This document shows, in pieces, positions 33,233 through 43,251 of a stretch of DNA of 64,000 nucleotides (its first letter is position 1; every line of letters starts with the position of its first letter). A program made the translations under genes and the position numbers. The stretch comes from Lachnospiraceae bacterium (GTDB lineage Bacteria > Bacillota > Clostridia > Lachnospirales > Lachnospiraceae), in the NCBI GenBank assembly GCA_029225065.1, contig JAQXVT010000027.1:62001-126000 (forward strand). Reading direction: 5' to 3'. The notes under the pieces are model-generated. The model saw only the letters and a program-made list of their open reading frames with translations, was not told where the DNA came from and did no database searches.

Positions 33233-34237
33233 TCACCACGGGATCAGTGAATTTTCTGTCTTTTTATCGCGCAGCATCAGATCTGCCACTACCTTTTTCG
33301 GATCTTTTCCCTCAAACAGAATCTGATTTACCTGCTCAATAATCGGAAGCTCTGTGTCATATTTCTTTGCAAGCGCCATTGCCGCTTTTGCAGAGTAAAC
33401 GCCTTCCACAACCATATTGACTTCCTTCATCGCCTCTTCCATCGTGTAGCCCCGGCCGAGCAGAATACCTGCCCTGCGGTTACGGCTGTGCATGCTCGCA
33501 CACGTTACAATCAGGTCACCGATTCCGGTCAATCCGAAAAATGTCTCCGGCTTTCCGCCCATTCGGATACCAAGCCGCCCAATCTCCACGCTGCCTCTCG
33601 TGATAAGCGCTGCCTTCGCATTGTCCCCGTAGCCCATGCCATCTGCGATGCCGGCTGCCAGTGCAATCACATTTTTGAGCGCACCGCCAAGCTCAATTCC
33701 GAGCATATCCGAGCTGATGTAGACACGGAACATCGGACCCATGAACAATTCCTGAAGAAAACGCGCCGTCTTCTCCGTATGAGCACCAATCACGCAGGTT
33801 GTCGGAAGCAGCTTTGCCACCTCCTCTGCATGACTCGGGCCGGAAAGAACTGCCACATCCGCCTGTGGAATCACCTGCTCAAGGATATCTGTCATCGTGA
33901 AGAGCGTCTCATCCTCAATGCCTTTTGCAGCACTGATTATGTAAGTCCCCGGAGTCACATACTCCTTCAGCAGCTCTGCCGTCTCACGCATGCACCTTGA
34001 CGGTACTACCATGACAAGCACCTGCTGTCCGGATACTGCCCGCTTCAGATCCGAGGTGATCTCCACTTTCTCCGGAATTTTAATCCCCGGAAGCTTTGAG
34101 CACTCTCTCGTCCTTTGCATATGCTCTGCCTCTGTTTCCCTGTGCGACCACAGCGTCACTTTATTTCCGTTTTCATTGAGCAGAATTGCAAGTGCTGTTC
34201 CCCAGCTGCCTGCTCCAATTACACCTATCTTCTCCAT
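33233..34237 (-). CDS. gpsA: NAD(P)-dependent glycerol-3-phosphate dehydrogenase
   Basis: GpsA reduces dihydroxyacetone phosphate to sn-glycerol-3-phosphate for phospholipid synthesis. The 334-residue protein has the N-terminal Rossmann motif GVIGAGSWGTALAILLNENG, the active-site region GIELGGALKNVIALAAGIADGMGYGDNAKAALI (split here by family convention around the catalytic Lys), and GLTGIGDLIVTC. It follows plsY, the enzyme that acylates its product. Confidence 0.97.
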   Translation of the reverse strand: MEKIGVIGAGSWGTALAILLNENGNKVTLWSHRETEAEHMQRTRECSKLPGIKIPEKVEITSDLKRAVSGQQVLVMVVPSRCMRETAELLKEYVTPGTYIISAAKGIEDETLFTMTDILEQVIPQADVAVLSGPSHAEEVAKLLPTTCVIGAHTEKTARFLQELFMGPMFRVYISSDMLGIELGGALKNVIALAAGIADGMGYGDNAKAALITRGSVEIGRLGIRMGGKPETFFGLTGIGDLIVTCASMHSRNRRAGILLGRGYTMEEAMKEVNMVVEGVYSAKAAMALAKKYDTELPIIEQVNQILFEGKDPKKVVADLMLRDKKTENSLIPW

Positions 34238-34352
34238 TGTTTCACCTCCGCCTTGTCGCTGTCTGACTCAATATTTAGGTCTGTTTTTTGAGCGGCCACC
34301 GTCAGGCAGCCTGCTCAACTTCATCCATTCCTGGCTTTATCCGTTTTCTTAC

Positions 34353-34997
34353 TCACTGCTTCTTGTGAAAAAGATACGTTTTCCGTTCTTCCCCATGTAC
34401 CAGCCGTACAATATTTGCGCGATGCATCCAAAAAGCGAGCACAGCAAGTACAAGTGCCACCAAATACATCTCATTTAAATAGCGCTGTGTCATGCCAAAC
34501 ATTCCACTTTGCCCGAAAAAAATGAGCTCTGCAAGAAAGCTGACGTACACCAGAAGAGATCCGAGCGATACGTAATGTGTCAGCGCCACCGTACCTCCGA
34601 ACACAAGAATTCCAAGCAGTGTCATCTGCCAGCTCATTGACATGATCAGCCCGGCCGTCGCTGCAATTCCTTTTCCGCCGCGAAAATTCATATAAAACGG
34701 AAAATTGTGGCCGAGGATTACCCCTGCGGCCGTGTAGATTGACAGCAGCGGCAGAATCTCCTCATACTGTGTGTGAAACAACGCACGCACTACAAGCACA
34801 GCGATCACGCATTTAAACGCATCACCAAGCAGTGTGATTGCGCCGGCTTTCGTCCCAAGTGTCCGGAGCATATTGGTCGTTCCGGCATTTCCGCTTCCAC
34901 ATTTGCGGATATCAATTCCATGCATTTTTCCATAGATATAGCTCGTCTGGAACAGGCCAAACACATATCCAATAGCAATACAAATCAAACGTTCCAT
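34353..34997 (-). CDS. plsY: Glycerol-3-phosphate acyltransferase PlsY
   Basis: PlsY is the membrane enzyme that transfers the acyl group from acyl-phosphate (made by PlsX) to glycerol-3-phosphate. The 214-residue protein has about five membrane segments and the three family motifs: GSGNAGTTNMLRTLG, GHNFPFYMNFRGGKGIA and the C-terminal RHRANI-like segment, here MHRANIVRL. It lies between der and gpsA. The substrate partner plsX is at 57.2 kb. Confidence 0.95.
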   Translation of the reverse strand: MERLICIAIGYVFGLFQTSYIYGKMHGIDIRKCGSGNAGTTNMLRTLGTKAGAITLLGDAFKCVIAVLVVRALFHTQYEEILPLLSIYTAAGVILGHNFPFYMNFRGGKGIAATAGLIMSMSWQMTLLGILVFGGTVALTHYVSLGSLLVYVSFLAELIFFGQSGMFGMTQRYLNEMYLVALVLAVLAFWMHRANIVRLVHGEERKTYLFHKKQ

Positions 34998-35096
34998 TTT
35001 TCTTTCCTCAATTCTCTTCTGCTTCTGGTCATGTCATCACACGCGGCTGTCTGATTCACGGGCAGCCACGCCTGTCATGAACATCTGCTTTGTCCC

Positions 35097-36425
35097 TTAG
35101 TTCTCCCCGTCCTTGCGCTCACGGATGATAAACTTCAAAGACGTTCCCTTGAATCCAAATGTATCGCGAATCTTGTTTTCCAGATATCTCGTGTACGAGA
35201 AATGCATCAGCGCCTTGTCATTGACAAAAATGACGAATGTCGGCGGCTTGACCGCAACCTGTGTAATATAGAAGAGACGCAGTCTCTTTCCTTTATCTGT
35301 CGGCGGCTGCTGCAGTGCCACGGCCTCTGCCATGATCTCATTGAGTACACCGGTTGCCACACGCATCGACTGATTTGCGAGCACCATATCGATTGTCTCA
35401 AACAGTCTGGAAACACGCTGTCCCGTCTGTGCAGAGATAAAAAGGATCTCCGCATACGGCATGTAGGAGAGCACCTGACGCACCTCCTGCGTGTATTTAT
35501 AAATTGTCTTGTCATCCTTCTCGACTGCATCCCACTTGTTGACTGCAATCACGATTCCTTTTCCGCGGTCGTGCGCAATGCCGGCAATCTTCGCATCCTG
35601 TTCCGTCACACCCTCTACTGCGTCAATCAGAATTACCACAACATCCGCGCGGTCAACTGCCGTCACAGTACGGATGATGCTGTAGCGCTCCAGCTCTTCC
35701 TTAATCTTGCTCTTGCGGCGCAGTCCTGCCGTATCGATAAAGACGTATTCATGACCATTCCATTTTACGCTCGTATCTACCGCATCACGCGTTGTGCCTG
35801 CGATATTGGAAACGATCAGACGATTTTCACCAAGGATCCGGTTGATCAGGGATGATTTTCCGACATTCGGTTTTCCGACAATCGCGATACGCGGCCGCTC
35901 GTCCTGCTCCTCCTCGCCGTGATCCTCGCCGAAACATTCGATCACATGGTCGAGCATATCACCGACACCAAGCTTATTGCTCGCAGAGATCGGGTACGGA
36001 TCCCCAATGCCGAGATTGTAAAATTCATAGACGTCTGCCATGCTTTTATCAAAATTATCAACCTTATTTACAACGAGTACAACCGGTTTGCGGGAGCGGC
36101 GCAGCATATCTGCCACCTTTGCATCCGCATCGACAAGTCCCTGCTTGCAGTCTGTCAGAAACAGGATGACATCTGCCGTATCAATCGCGATCTGTGCCTG
36201 GTCACGCATCTGCGCCAGAATCACATCACTGCTGTCCGGCTCGATTCCTCCGGTGTCAATCAGGGTAAAATTCACATTCAGCCACTCTACATCTGCATAA
36301 ATTCGGTCACGCGTTACGCCCGGCGTGTCTTTTACAATGGAAATATTTTCTCCGGCAAGCGCATTAAACAGCGTCGACTTGCCCACATTCGGCCTTCCTA
36401 CAATTGCTACAATTGGTTTGCTCAT
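35097..36425 (-). CDS. der: Ribosome assembly GTPase Der (EngA)
   Basis: Der is a tandem GTPase needed for 50S subunit maturation. The 442-residue protein has two G domains: [16 protein letters not shown] with DTGG and NKVDN in the first, and [18 protein letters not shown] with [10 protein letters not shown] and NKWD in the second. A KH-like C-terminal domain follows. It is the first known gene of the der-plsY-gpsA run; DUF512 lies upstream beyond a 132-bp repeat element. Confidence 0.97.
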   Translation of the reverse strand: MSKPIVAIVGRPNVGKSTLFNALAGENISIVKDTPGVTRDRIYADVEWLNVNFTLIDTGGIEPDSSDVILAQMRDQAQIAIDTADVILFLTDCKQGLVDADAKVADMLRRSRKPVVLVVNKVDNFDKSMADVYEFYNLGIGDPYPISASNKLGVGDMLDHVIECFGEDHGEEEQDERPRIAIVGKPNVGKSSLINRILGENRLIVSNIAGTTRDAVDTSVKWNGHEYVFIDTAGLRRKSKIKEELERYSIIRTVTAVDRADVVVILIDAVEGVTEQDAKIAGIAHDRGKGIVIAVNKWDAVEKDDKTIYKYTQEVRQVLSYMPYAEILFISAQTGQRVSRLFETIDMVLANQSMRVATGVLNEIMAEAVALQQPPTDKGKRLRLFYITQVAVKPPTFVIFVNDKALMHFSYTRYLENKIRDTFGFKGTSLKFIIRERKDGEN

Positions 36426-36449
36426 GTGTCTCCTCCTTATATTTGTTAT

Positions 36450-36581
36450 TGTTCAAAGCCGGATGAAATTTTATAAAGTGAACGTAAAACACCTGCGTTT
36501 TTAAAGTCACTTTTAAAATTTTATCTGGCGGATACGCCAAACCAACGAAATGCGCAGCACTTCGGAGGTTGGCTTTGAACA
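36450..36581. repeat. Dispersed palindromic repeat, TGTTCARAGCC family, long copy
   Basis: Perfect 11-bp terminal inverted repeats TGTTCAAAGCC (36450-36460) and GGCTTTGAACA (36571-36581) bound a 132-bp element. Its reverse complement aligns with the copy at 58330-58421, sharing the GCATTTCGTYGGT and GGCGTATCCGCCA blocks. It fills the whole der-DUF512 spacer. Confidence 0.7.
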
Positions 36582-36592
36582 GTTACTTATAT

Positions 36593-37924
36593 TTAATTTG
36601 CCTGTCCAGTCACCGCACACACCAGATCCCTTCCCCCTGATTCCACGATGCGGATCGGAATATCCAGAGCCTCCTCTACATCTTCGATCGTCAGATCATC
36701 GAGAAATACGCGTTCTCCGGAGCGGATCATGTTGGTTGGAAGAAGCAGCTCCTCCCCCAGATCCTGATCCTTCAGCTGTGCAAGCAGATCCTGCGCAGTA
36801 ATCAGTCCGGAAACCGTGATCGATTCCCCAAAGAAATCATTTCGAATTTCAAAAATCTGCAGCGTGATATTTCGATATACCGCCTCAATTTTTTTGCCTA
36901 ATTCCTTTAAAAATGGCCCGGCAAGCCGCCCGGTTGCAATCGAAACACACCGTTTCGGCGCCTGAGCATCAGGCTGCGCTTCCGCAAGCGTCGCCTCGAC
37001 CTCTTCCTTTAAAAGGCGCAGCATCCCGACGCCATTTTCCAGCTGAAGATAACCGTCGTACCGGTCCTCCTCCGGAAGCGGCCGTCCGGCGAGCAGATAC
37101 CACTCATCCGACGCGTGAATAAAATGCACTCCGTATTTGGGATAAATTTTCTTCTGCCACGACTCGATCAGATCAATCACTTCACCCGCCGACTGTGCAT
37201 CGAACGGTTTCAGCGGATACAGACCCTCCCGGTACTTTGAAAGTCCGACCGGCACAACAGAAACACTGCGCAGCGCCGGAAGATAGGAGGTCATATCCCG
37301 GATGGAGCGCTCGAGTTCCGCCCCGTCGTTGATATCGCGGCACAGCACGATCTGACCATTTAATTCAATTCCCGCGTCCGCCAGTCTGCGGATCTTCGGA
37401 AACACATCTCCGGCAAAACGGTTGTGCAGCATCTTACAGCGAAGCTTTGGGTTCGTCGTCTGGAACGAAATATTGATCGGTCCGAGATGGTAGTGGATGA
37501 TACGGTCAATGTCATGGTCACTCATATTGGTCAGCGTCACATAATTACCCTGTAAAAACGACAGTCTTGAATCGTCGTCCTTGAAATACAGGGTCTCCCG
37601 CATCCCCGGCGGCATCTGATCGATAAAACAGAAAATACAGTTGTTTCTGCAAGAACGGTAATCGTCCATCAGCGAACTCTCAAACTCGATCCCGAGATCC
37701 TCCTCAAATTCCTTTTCGATCTCCAGCTCCCATTCCTCTCCGTCCGGTTTGCGCACAAGAACCGTCAGATATTCCTCGTTCGTATAATAATGATAGTCAA
37801 AGACGTCCTCGATCTCATGGTCGTTGACAGCCAGCAGAACGTCTCCCGGCTCCAGTTCCAACTCCTCCGCAATGCTTCCGGGGAGAACGGTGCGGATCTT
37901 ATGCTCAAAATTCTTTTTTTTCAT
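36593..37924 (-). CDS. DUF512 radical-SAM-like iron-sulfur protein with PDZ-like N-terminus
   Basis: This 443-residue protein has a PDZ-like N-terminal domain (VLPGSIAEELELEPGDVLLA) and a CRNNCIFCFIDQMPPGMR motif near residue 90. That Cx3CxxC pattern is typical of radical SAM [4Fe-4S] binding. A C-terminal DUF512 domain follows (TGRLAGPFLKELGKKIE). The family is widespread in Firmicutes and Cyanobacteria, usually beside der as here, but its function is not established. A link to ribosome or translation-related modification is only suggested by the neighbour. Confidence 0.88.
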   Translation of the reverse strand: MKKKNFEHKIRTVLPGSIAEELELEPGDVLLAVNDHEIEDVFDYHYYTNEEYLTVLVRKPDGEEWELEIEKEFEEDLGIEFESSLMDDYRSCRNNCIFCFIDQMPPGMRETLYFKDDDSRLSFLQGNYVTLTNMSDHDIDRIIHYHLGPINISFQTTNPKLRCKMLHNRFAGDVFPKIRRLADAGIELNGQIVLCRDINDGAELERSIRDMTSYLPALRSVSVVPVGLSKYREGLYPLKPFDAQSAGEVIDLIESWQKKIYPKYGVHFIHASDEWYLLAGRPLPEEDRYDGYLQLENGVGMLRLLKEEVEATLAEAQPDAQAPKRCVSIATGRLAGPFLKELGKKIEAVYRNITLQIFEIRNDFFGESITVSGLITAQDLLAQLKDQDLGEELLLPTNMIRSGERVFLDDLTIEDVEEALDIPIRIVESGGRDLVCAVTGQAN

Positions 37925-38104
37925 TCTTGTTGTTTCCTTAATAAATATAAGTAAATCGCATTCTCCGAAGCACGCCCTAAAAGGCTTCCTGTTATGTGCC
38001 CAAAATTGCAGCCTGCTTCTCTTTCATTCAATCAGTATCACTTTATAAATAAGCCAATGATATTTCATCGTCATCTTACAAACACCCTGTAAACATACGC
38101 CGAC

Positions 38105-38134
38105 AAAAAGGAGCTGTGCCACCCGCATAGCCCC
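38105..38134 (-). terminator. Terminator after prs
   Basis: GGAGCTGTGC (38110-38119) pairs with GCATAGCCCC (38125-38134) with one mismatch and one G-U pair. Five U follow on the minus strand. Confidence 0.75.
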
Positions 38135-38149
38135 TCTTTTGCAGTCATT

Positions 38150-39331
38150 TTATTTCTGCTTCAGGATCCGCATGGAATTCAGAAGCTCGTTAATCTTTTC
38201 CGTCGGTGATTCAATCTTGCTTAAGGTCACGTCATGATTCAGATGATCGATGATCATTGCCAGGAAACGGGTCATATCTGCTTCTGCATAATACGGCTTC
38301 GTGAAAAGCTCCGGCATGCGGTAATTCAGGTTTGTCGTCACTACCTTTGTAATGTAGCCCTTCTCATAAAATTCATCAAAGCGCTCCAGCCCGTCTGTAA
38401 AGAGTCCGAACGTCGTGCACACAAATACACGCTTTGCGCCCCGCTGCTTGATCTGCTTGGCCACATCGAGCATACTGTCACCCGAAGAAATCATGTCATC
38501 GACGATGATAACGTCCTTGCCCTTCACCGAATCGCCGAGAAACTCATGCGCTACGATCGGGTTGCGGCCGTTTACTACGGTCGAGTAATCTCTTCGCTTG
38601 TAGAACATACCCATATCCACGCCAAGAATACTGGAAAAATAAACGGCACGGCTCATCGCACCCTCATCCGGGCTGATGACCATCAGGTGATCGTTGTCAA
38701 TCCGGAAATCCTCCACAGTATCGACAAGCGCCTTCAAAAACTGATACGTTGCCATGAACGAATCGAATCCACTCAGCGGAATCGCGTTCTGCACACGCGG
38801 GTCGTGTGCATCAAATGTAATAATATTGGAAACGCCCATGCTCACGAGCTCCTGCAAAGCGAGCGAGCAGTCCAGAGACTCTCTCTTGGTACGCTTATGC
38901 TGGCGGCCCTCGTACAAAAACGGCATCACGACGCTGATTCGCTTTGCCTTTCCGGTCGCCGCCGAAATGATACGCTTCAGATCCTGAAAATGGTTGTCCG
39001 GTGACATATGATTTTCATATCCGCAAACCGAGTACGTCAGACTGTAATTGCAGACATCCACCAGAATGTACAGATCCGCGCCGCGCACAGAAGCATTGAT
39101 CTGTCCCTTGCCCTCGCCGGAGCCAAATCTCGGACACTTGCAGTCGAGCAGGTACGAATCCTCGATGTAACCGGGCATCCTCGCCAGCGTCGCATTCGCC
39201 TGCGCCGTCTCCTTGCGGGTCTGTATCAGATAACGGTCAACCGTTTTTCCAAACTCCCGACAGCCTTCCAACGCCGCGATCTTCAGCGGTCCTACCGGCA
39301 GGAGATTTTCCAGATTGTCGTATTCATACAT
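38150..39331 (-). CDS. prs: Ribose-phosphate pyrophosphokinase (long Lachnospiraceae form)
   Basis: This enzyme makes PRPP from ribose-5-phosphate and ATP for nucleotide and amino acid synthesis. The 393-residue protein is longer than classic Prs (about 315) but keeps the PRPP loop VIIVDDMISSGDSMLDVA, the flexible region MPFLYEGRQHKR and FDAHDPRVQNAIP. A longer upstream frame to 39415 exists, but the -10 box at 39415-39420 would place the transcript start near 39408. Translation must therefore begin inside; ATG 39331 is chosen because GGAGG lies 11 nt upstream and family members start here. Confidence 0.88.
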   Translation of the reverse strand: MYEYDNLENLLPVGPLKIAALEGCREFGKTVDRYLIQTRKETAQANATLARMPGYIEDSYLLDCKCPRFGSGEGKGQINASVRGADLYILVDVCNYSLTYSVCGYENHMSPDNHFQDLKRIISAATGKAKRISVVMPFLYEGRQHKRTKRESLDCSLALQELVSMGVSNIITFDAHDPRVQNAIPLSGFDSFMATYQFLKALVDTVEDFRIDNDHLMVISPDEGAMSRAVYFSSILGVDMGMFYKRRDYSTVVNGRNPIVAHEFLGDSVKGKDVIIVDDMISSGDSMLDVAKQIKQRGAKRVFVCTTFGLFTDGLERFDEFYEKGYITKVVTTNLNYRMPELFTKPYYAEADMTRFLAMIIDHLNHDVTLSKIESPTEKINELLNSMRILKQK

Positions 39332-39414
39332 AGATGAGCCATCCTCCACAAATAAATTTTTCATTTTCATCGCCAACCATCGATTTTCATCGAACCATTG
39401 GCATTTTCCCTTCA

Positions 39415-39443
39415 TTTATAACATTTTGTAAAATGCACGTCAA
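39415..39443 (-). promoter_or_regulatory. Sigma-A promoter of prs
   Basis: TTGACG (39438-39443), 17-bp spacer, TATAAA (39415-39420). It fixes the prs start downstream of 39408. Confidence 0.8.
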
Positions 39444-39502
39444 GAATAATCAGGGAAAATGTCAGAATTTCCCGAAAAAAGTGTTACTGTTCAGAGCAAA
39501 AC

Positions 39503-40321
39503 TTACCCGCGAACGCCGAGAAATCCGGCCAGATTTCCGCGGTGTCCTTTTGAACCGCGATGAGAAAACAGAATATCCGGATTGCAGCAGGTACAAAGAT
39601 CCGTCACCTGAATATGCTCCGGCAAAAGTCCCGCGCGCAGCATATTCTGCCTACAGGCTTCCCACAGGTTCAGCTGATACTTTCCATTCGCTTTTTCTGT
39701 ATAGAGAATCGGATACAGCGACGAATCATACCGCGCCTGCACCTCGCGGATCACGTCCTCACTCACCTCGTAGCAGTCCTGACAGATCGACGGGCCAACT
39801 GCGCCAAGCAGATCCACCGGATCGGTCCCGTACATCTCCCGCATCACTCTTACCGTCTCTCCCGCAATGTCTGCCACAGTCCCACGCCAGCCGGAATGGG
39901 AAAGTCCCACGGCCCGGTGCACCGGATCCACAAAAAACAGCGGCACACAGTCCGCGTAGTACGTCGCGAGCACCAGTCCCGGAACATTCGTGACAAGCCC
40001 GTCCACATCATGATAATCCTTCTCCCGGTCAAAGCCCTTTCCGCGGTCCTCCTCCGTCACGACGCGCACATGGTTCGTGTGTGTCTGATCCGAGCAGACA
40101 AGATTTTCCGCCCGGAAGCCGACCGCAGCGGCAAACCGGCGATAATTTTCCGTCACATGCTCCTTCGTATCCCCGCGGCTTATGCTGAAATTCATCGCAT
40201 ACAGATCTCCGGTGCTCACACCGCCAAAGCGGCTGCTGAACGCATGAATGAAATCACCTGAAACTCTATCCAGATTTGAGAACGTAAAATAGAGAACACC
40301 GTCTTTCTCGTGTTCCTGCAT
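39503..40321 (-). CDS. pgeF: Peptidoglycan editing factor PgeF / YfiH laccase-domain protein
   Basis: This is a 272-residue multicopper-polyphenol-oxidase-fold protein. Members act as peptidoglycan editing factor in E. coli and as purine nucleoside-active enzymes in other bacteria. Conserved metal-site segments are present: SSRFGGVSTGDLYAMNFS, QTHTNHV, TYYADCVPLFF, GLSHSGWRGTVADI and GPSICQDCYEVSEDV. ATG 40321 with GGGAG 9 nt upstream is preferred over a TTG 51 bp earlier with no site. It follows yraN on the same strand. Confidence 0.9.
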   Translation of the reverse strand: MQEHEKDGVLYFTFSNLDRVSGDFIHAFSSRFGGVSTGDLYAMNFSISRGDTKEHVTENYRRFAAAVGFRAENLVCSDQTHTNHVRVVTEEDRGKGFDREKDYHDVDGLVTNVPGLVLATYYADCVPLFFVDPVHRAVGLSHSGWRGTVADIAGETVRVMREMYGTDPVDLLGAVGPSICQDCYEVSEDVIREVQARYDSSLYPILYTEKANGKYQLNLWEACRQNMLRAGLLPEHIQVTDLCTCCNPDILFSHRGSKGHRGNLAGFLGVRG

Positions 40322-40496
40322 GACGCTTTGCTCCCGTTTTTTCCTGATCAGCACTCTTTCTTCCTTTTTCAATCGCGATTCTCCTGACTTTCTCTCTTAT
40401 AAAGCGAACACTGGCAGCCTGTTTTTACTGCTTACAGGATCACAAGAAATCCTCCCAGCTTACTATCTCTCACGAAAACAGACATCGTTCCTTTCC

Positions 40497-40838
40497 TCAC
40501 CTGCACTCAAACGCATTCCGGATAAGAGTAATCTCCTCTCCATTGATTGCCACCACATCAAAACGGCAGGGGCACATCCCATGCTCCATCAGATACCACC
40601 TGGCCACGCCCGAAATACGGCGCTGCTTATTTGCATTCACCGCTTCTGCCCCGGTGCCAAGTCTTGACGTCCTCCGGTATTTTACCTCGACAAAGACGAG
40701 ATATCCGTTTTCTTCCGCAATCAGATCAATCTCACCCAGGGGGCAGCGATAATTCTTTTTCAGAATATGATACCCTCTGCCCTTCAGATATGCAGCAGCC
40801 TTTTCCTCGTAGGCTGCTCCCATTTTTCGTTTATTCAC
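40497..40838 (-). CDS. yraN: YraN/UPF0102 family nuclease-like protein
   Basis: This 113-residue protein has the restriction-endonuclease-like fold signature [20 protein letters not shown], with the D...E-x-K residues. It begins [20 protein letters not shown]. YraN proteins are usually encoded beside rnhB, as here with a 38-bp spacer. A role in DNA or RNA repair is suspected but not proven. Confidence 0.92.
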   Translation of the reverse strand: MNKRKMGAAYEEKAAAYLKGRGYHILKKNYRCPLGEIDLIAEENGYLVFVEVKYRRTSRLGTGAEAVNANKQRRISGVARWYLMEHGMCPCRFDVVAINGEEITLIRNAFECR

Positions 40839-40876
40839 CTGCTCTGCCGTTCTCTCCCCGTCAGACAGTGTCTCTT

Positions 40877-41650
40877 TTATTCCTCTACAAAATGTCCGAT
40901 AAAGCTTCTGCGGTGGATCGGCGAAGGGCCGTATTTCTGCAGCGCCGCAATGTGGGCTGCACTTCCGTATCCCTTATGTGCCGCAAAGCCATACTCCGGC
41001 AGCACTTTATCATATTCCCGCATCAGTCGGTCCCTCGTCACCTTTGCGAGCACACTTGCCGCCGCAATTGACAGGCTCTTTGCATCGCCCTTGATGATTG
41101 GCACCTGGCGAAATGCCAGATCCGGAATCCTCACCGCGTCGTTGAGCAGCACCTGTGGCTGCGGGTCAAGCGCTGCGACCGCCTCACGCATCGCTTCATA
41201 CGTCGCCTGCAAAATATTGATTTCATCAATTCTCGCCGGTGAAGCCATGCCGATGCCCCACGCAATCGCTTTTTCTTTAATCTCGTCGAACAGCTCCTCC
41301 CGCTTCTTTTCGGAAAGCTTCTTCGAGTCATTGAGATAAAGAATCTCGCAGTTCCGTGGAAGAATTACCGCACCGGCCACCACCGGTCCGGCCAGCGGTC
41401 CTCTGCCTGCCTCATCGATTCCACACACAAGTCCCAGATCCTCATATTTGTGCTCATAGATCCGCATCGTCTCCAGACGGCTGCGCTCCTGTTCCAGCTT
41501 TTGAAGCTTCTTTTTTTCCGATTCGATCAGCTTTGCAACGCCCGCCCTTTTGTCATCCGCATACTGGACAAAAAGTGCTGTCATCTGATCCGCGGGAGCT
41601 GCTGCAAACTCCGCTTTGATTTCCGCAATGCTTTTCATTTCTGCTTTCAT
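40877..41650 (-). CDS. rnhB: Ribonuclease HII
   Basis: RNase HII removes RNA from RNA-DNA hybrids and misincorporated ribonucleotides. The 257-residue protein has an N-terminal extension of about 70 residues, common in Firmicutes, before [20 protein letters not shown] with the catalytic Asp and Glu. Further acidic residues occur in [15 protein letters not shown] and [11 protein letters not shown]. It is first in the rnhB-yraN-pgeF run. The exact start is uncertain between ATG 41650 and the ATG four codons later. Confidence 0.95.
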   Translation of the reverse strand: MKAEMKSIAEIKAEFAAAPADQMTALFVQYADDKRAGVAKLIESEKKKLQKLEQERSRLETMRIYEHKYEDLGLVCGIDEAGRGPLAGPVVAGAVILPRNCEILYLNDSKKLSEKKREELFDEIKEKAIAWGIGMASPARIDEINILQATYEAMREAVAALDPQPQVLLNDAVRIPDLAFRQVPIIKGDAKSLSIAAASVLAKVTRDRLMREYDKVLPEYGFAAHKGYGSAAHIAALQKYGPSPIHRRSFIGHFVEE

Positions 41651-41766
41651 CCTGCTTTCATCTGTACTGCTGTACTATTCGTTCTGCTCAATACACTTCC
41701 TCAAAAACGCTGCACTGTGATGTCGTGAAACAAGATTTTGCAATCGTTTGACTGTCATTTTGAATA

Positions 41767-41789
41767 AAGCGGACATTCACAATCCGCTT
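41767..41789 (-). repeat. AAGCGGA palindromic repeat copy (lepB-rnhB spacer)
   Basis: AAGCGGA (41767-41773) pairs with TCCGCTT (41783-41789) around CATTCACAA, the same design as the other copies. Confidence 0.55.
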
Positions 41790-41810
41790 CTCGGCTTACC
41801 TCGTCTGCAC

Positions 41811-42368
41811 TCAATTCAGGAACCCAACCCCATCAAATGGCCAGATCCGAAATATCGCCCGTCCAATCATATCCTGCCTCAAAATCGTCCCGACGCTTGG
41901 CTCCCGGCTGTCCGCGCTGTTGTTGCGGTTGTCGCCGAGTACAAAATACTCATCCTCACCGAGCGTGATCGCCTCCGACGCAAGACCCGCACTGCGGATC
42001 GGCTCAAAATCGTTGGACTTCTCCAGCACTTTGCCGTTGATATAAACCTTTCCGTCATAGATCTGTACCTGCTCACCCGGCAGACCGATGATCCGTTTGA
42101 TATAGTAGGTTCCCTTCTGATACTGAAACGGAAAGACCACGATTTCAAATCGTTTAGGCGCACGAATGCGGTAAGAGAGTTTGTCCACAATCAGATTGTC
42201 GCCGTCGCTTAAGGTCGGGGACATTGAGTCCCCGCTCACGACCGTGCATTCTCCGACGAAATGCACCAGCACAAATGCCACTGCCACAAGGATGGCCAGA
42301 TACAACAGCCATCCCATCACTTCTCTTACCGCACTTTTCTTCTTTTTTTCCTGTTCCACAAATTCCAC
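41811..42368 (-). CDS. lepB: Signal peptidase I (first of three)
   Basis: This 185-residue type I signal peptidase cleaves signal peptides from exported proteins on the outer membrane face. It has one N-terminal membrane helix (LLYLAILVAVAFVLVHFVG), the catalytic Ser in VSGDSMSPTL, the catalytic Lys in YYIKRIIGLPGE, and the DEYFVLGDNRNNSADSRE box. The start is a GTG preceded by GAAGGCG. It is most similar to the next copy at 42567, consistent with tandem duplication. Confidence 0.95.
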   Translation of the reverse strand: MEFVEQEKKKKSAVREVMGWLLYLAILVAVAFVLVHFVGECTVVSGDSMSPTLSDGDNLIVDKLSYRIRAPKRFEIVVFPFQYQKGTYYIKRIIGLPGEQVQIYDGKVYINGKVLEKSNDFEPIRSAGLASEAITLGEDEYFVLGDNRNNSADSREPSVGTILRQDMIGRAIFRIWPFDGVGFLN

Positions 42369-42566
42369 CGCCTTCGGTTTTTCTGCTCACCGCCTCCGGT
42401 GAAACCTGTCTTTTTTTATCAAAGTCAAGCATTCTCCCCGCGAATTTCTGCCGAACGGCAAACCGCAGGCAGGGACTGCTGTTTTTTCCAAAGCCAGGCA
42501 AGCGACAAAATAGATGTAAAGCTGACACTCACAATCCTCTTTGCTGCTTCGCTGCTTCGTTTCCCT

Positions 42567-43154
42567 TTATTGATGCTTCAGTACACCAATCTTCGACAGC
42601 GGCCAGATCCGTACCCATGCACGTCCGATAATCTGCGAACGGCTGACGTTTCCGACATCCTCTGAGCGGCTGTCCTTACTGTTGTTCCGGTTGTCGCCCA
42701 TGACAAAGTACTCATCCTCGCCAAGTGTGATCGGCTTTGAAGCTCTTCCGGCGCTGCGGATTGTCTCCGCGCCATAATTCTCCTCCAGTACCTCACCGTT
42801 GATGTAGATTTTTCCGTCTTCATCGATCTGAACCGTCTCTCCCGGCAGTCCGATGATTCGCTTGATGTAGTATTCCTTCTCATTTTCATACGGACGAAAT
42901 ACAATGATATCAAACCGCTCCGGATCTCCGAACCGGTAAGAAAGCTTCTCGACGATCAGATTGTCGCCATCACTTAAGGTATTCATCATGGATCTTCCGT
43001 CTACACGCGTACGCTGTCCGACAAACGTAATAATCACGTACGTCAGTGCCACTACAAAAAGAATATAAAATACCCAGCTTAAGATTTCTTTTTTCATATC
43101 CTTCTCGCCGTCCTGGCTGTCTTTTACAGAACCATTTTGTTTTTCCTGATTCAT
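42567..43154 (-). CDS. lepB: Signal peptidase I (second of three)
   Basis: This 195-residue type I signal peptidase has a single N-terminal helix (ILSWVFYILFVVALTYVIITF), the catalytic Ser in VDGRSMMNTLSDGDNL, Lys in YYIKRIIGLPGE, and EDEYFVMGDNRNNSKDSRS. It is a close paralogue of the gene at 41811. Its upstream region is occupied by a MITE-like element. Confidence 0.95.
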   Translation of the reverse strand: MNQEKQNGSVKDSQDGEKDMKKEILSWVFYILFVVALTYVIITFVGQRTRVDGRSMMNTLSDGDNLIVEKLSYRFGDPERFDIIVFRPYENEKEYYIKRIIGLPGETVQIDEDGKIYINGEVLEENYGAETIRSAGRASKPITLGEDEYFVMGDNRNNSKDSRSEDVGNVSRSQIIGRAWVRIWPLSKIGVLKHQ

Positions 43155-43251
43155 TCCTTCACCACTTTCTGTCTTTTATTTTCGTTACCTTTCATGTATT
43201 GTACCCCCTCGGGTTGCAGATGTCAAATAATTCCACATTTCCTCTGGCTTT

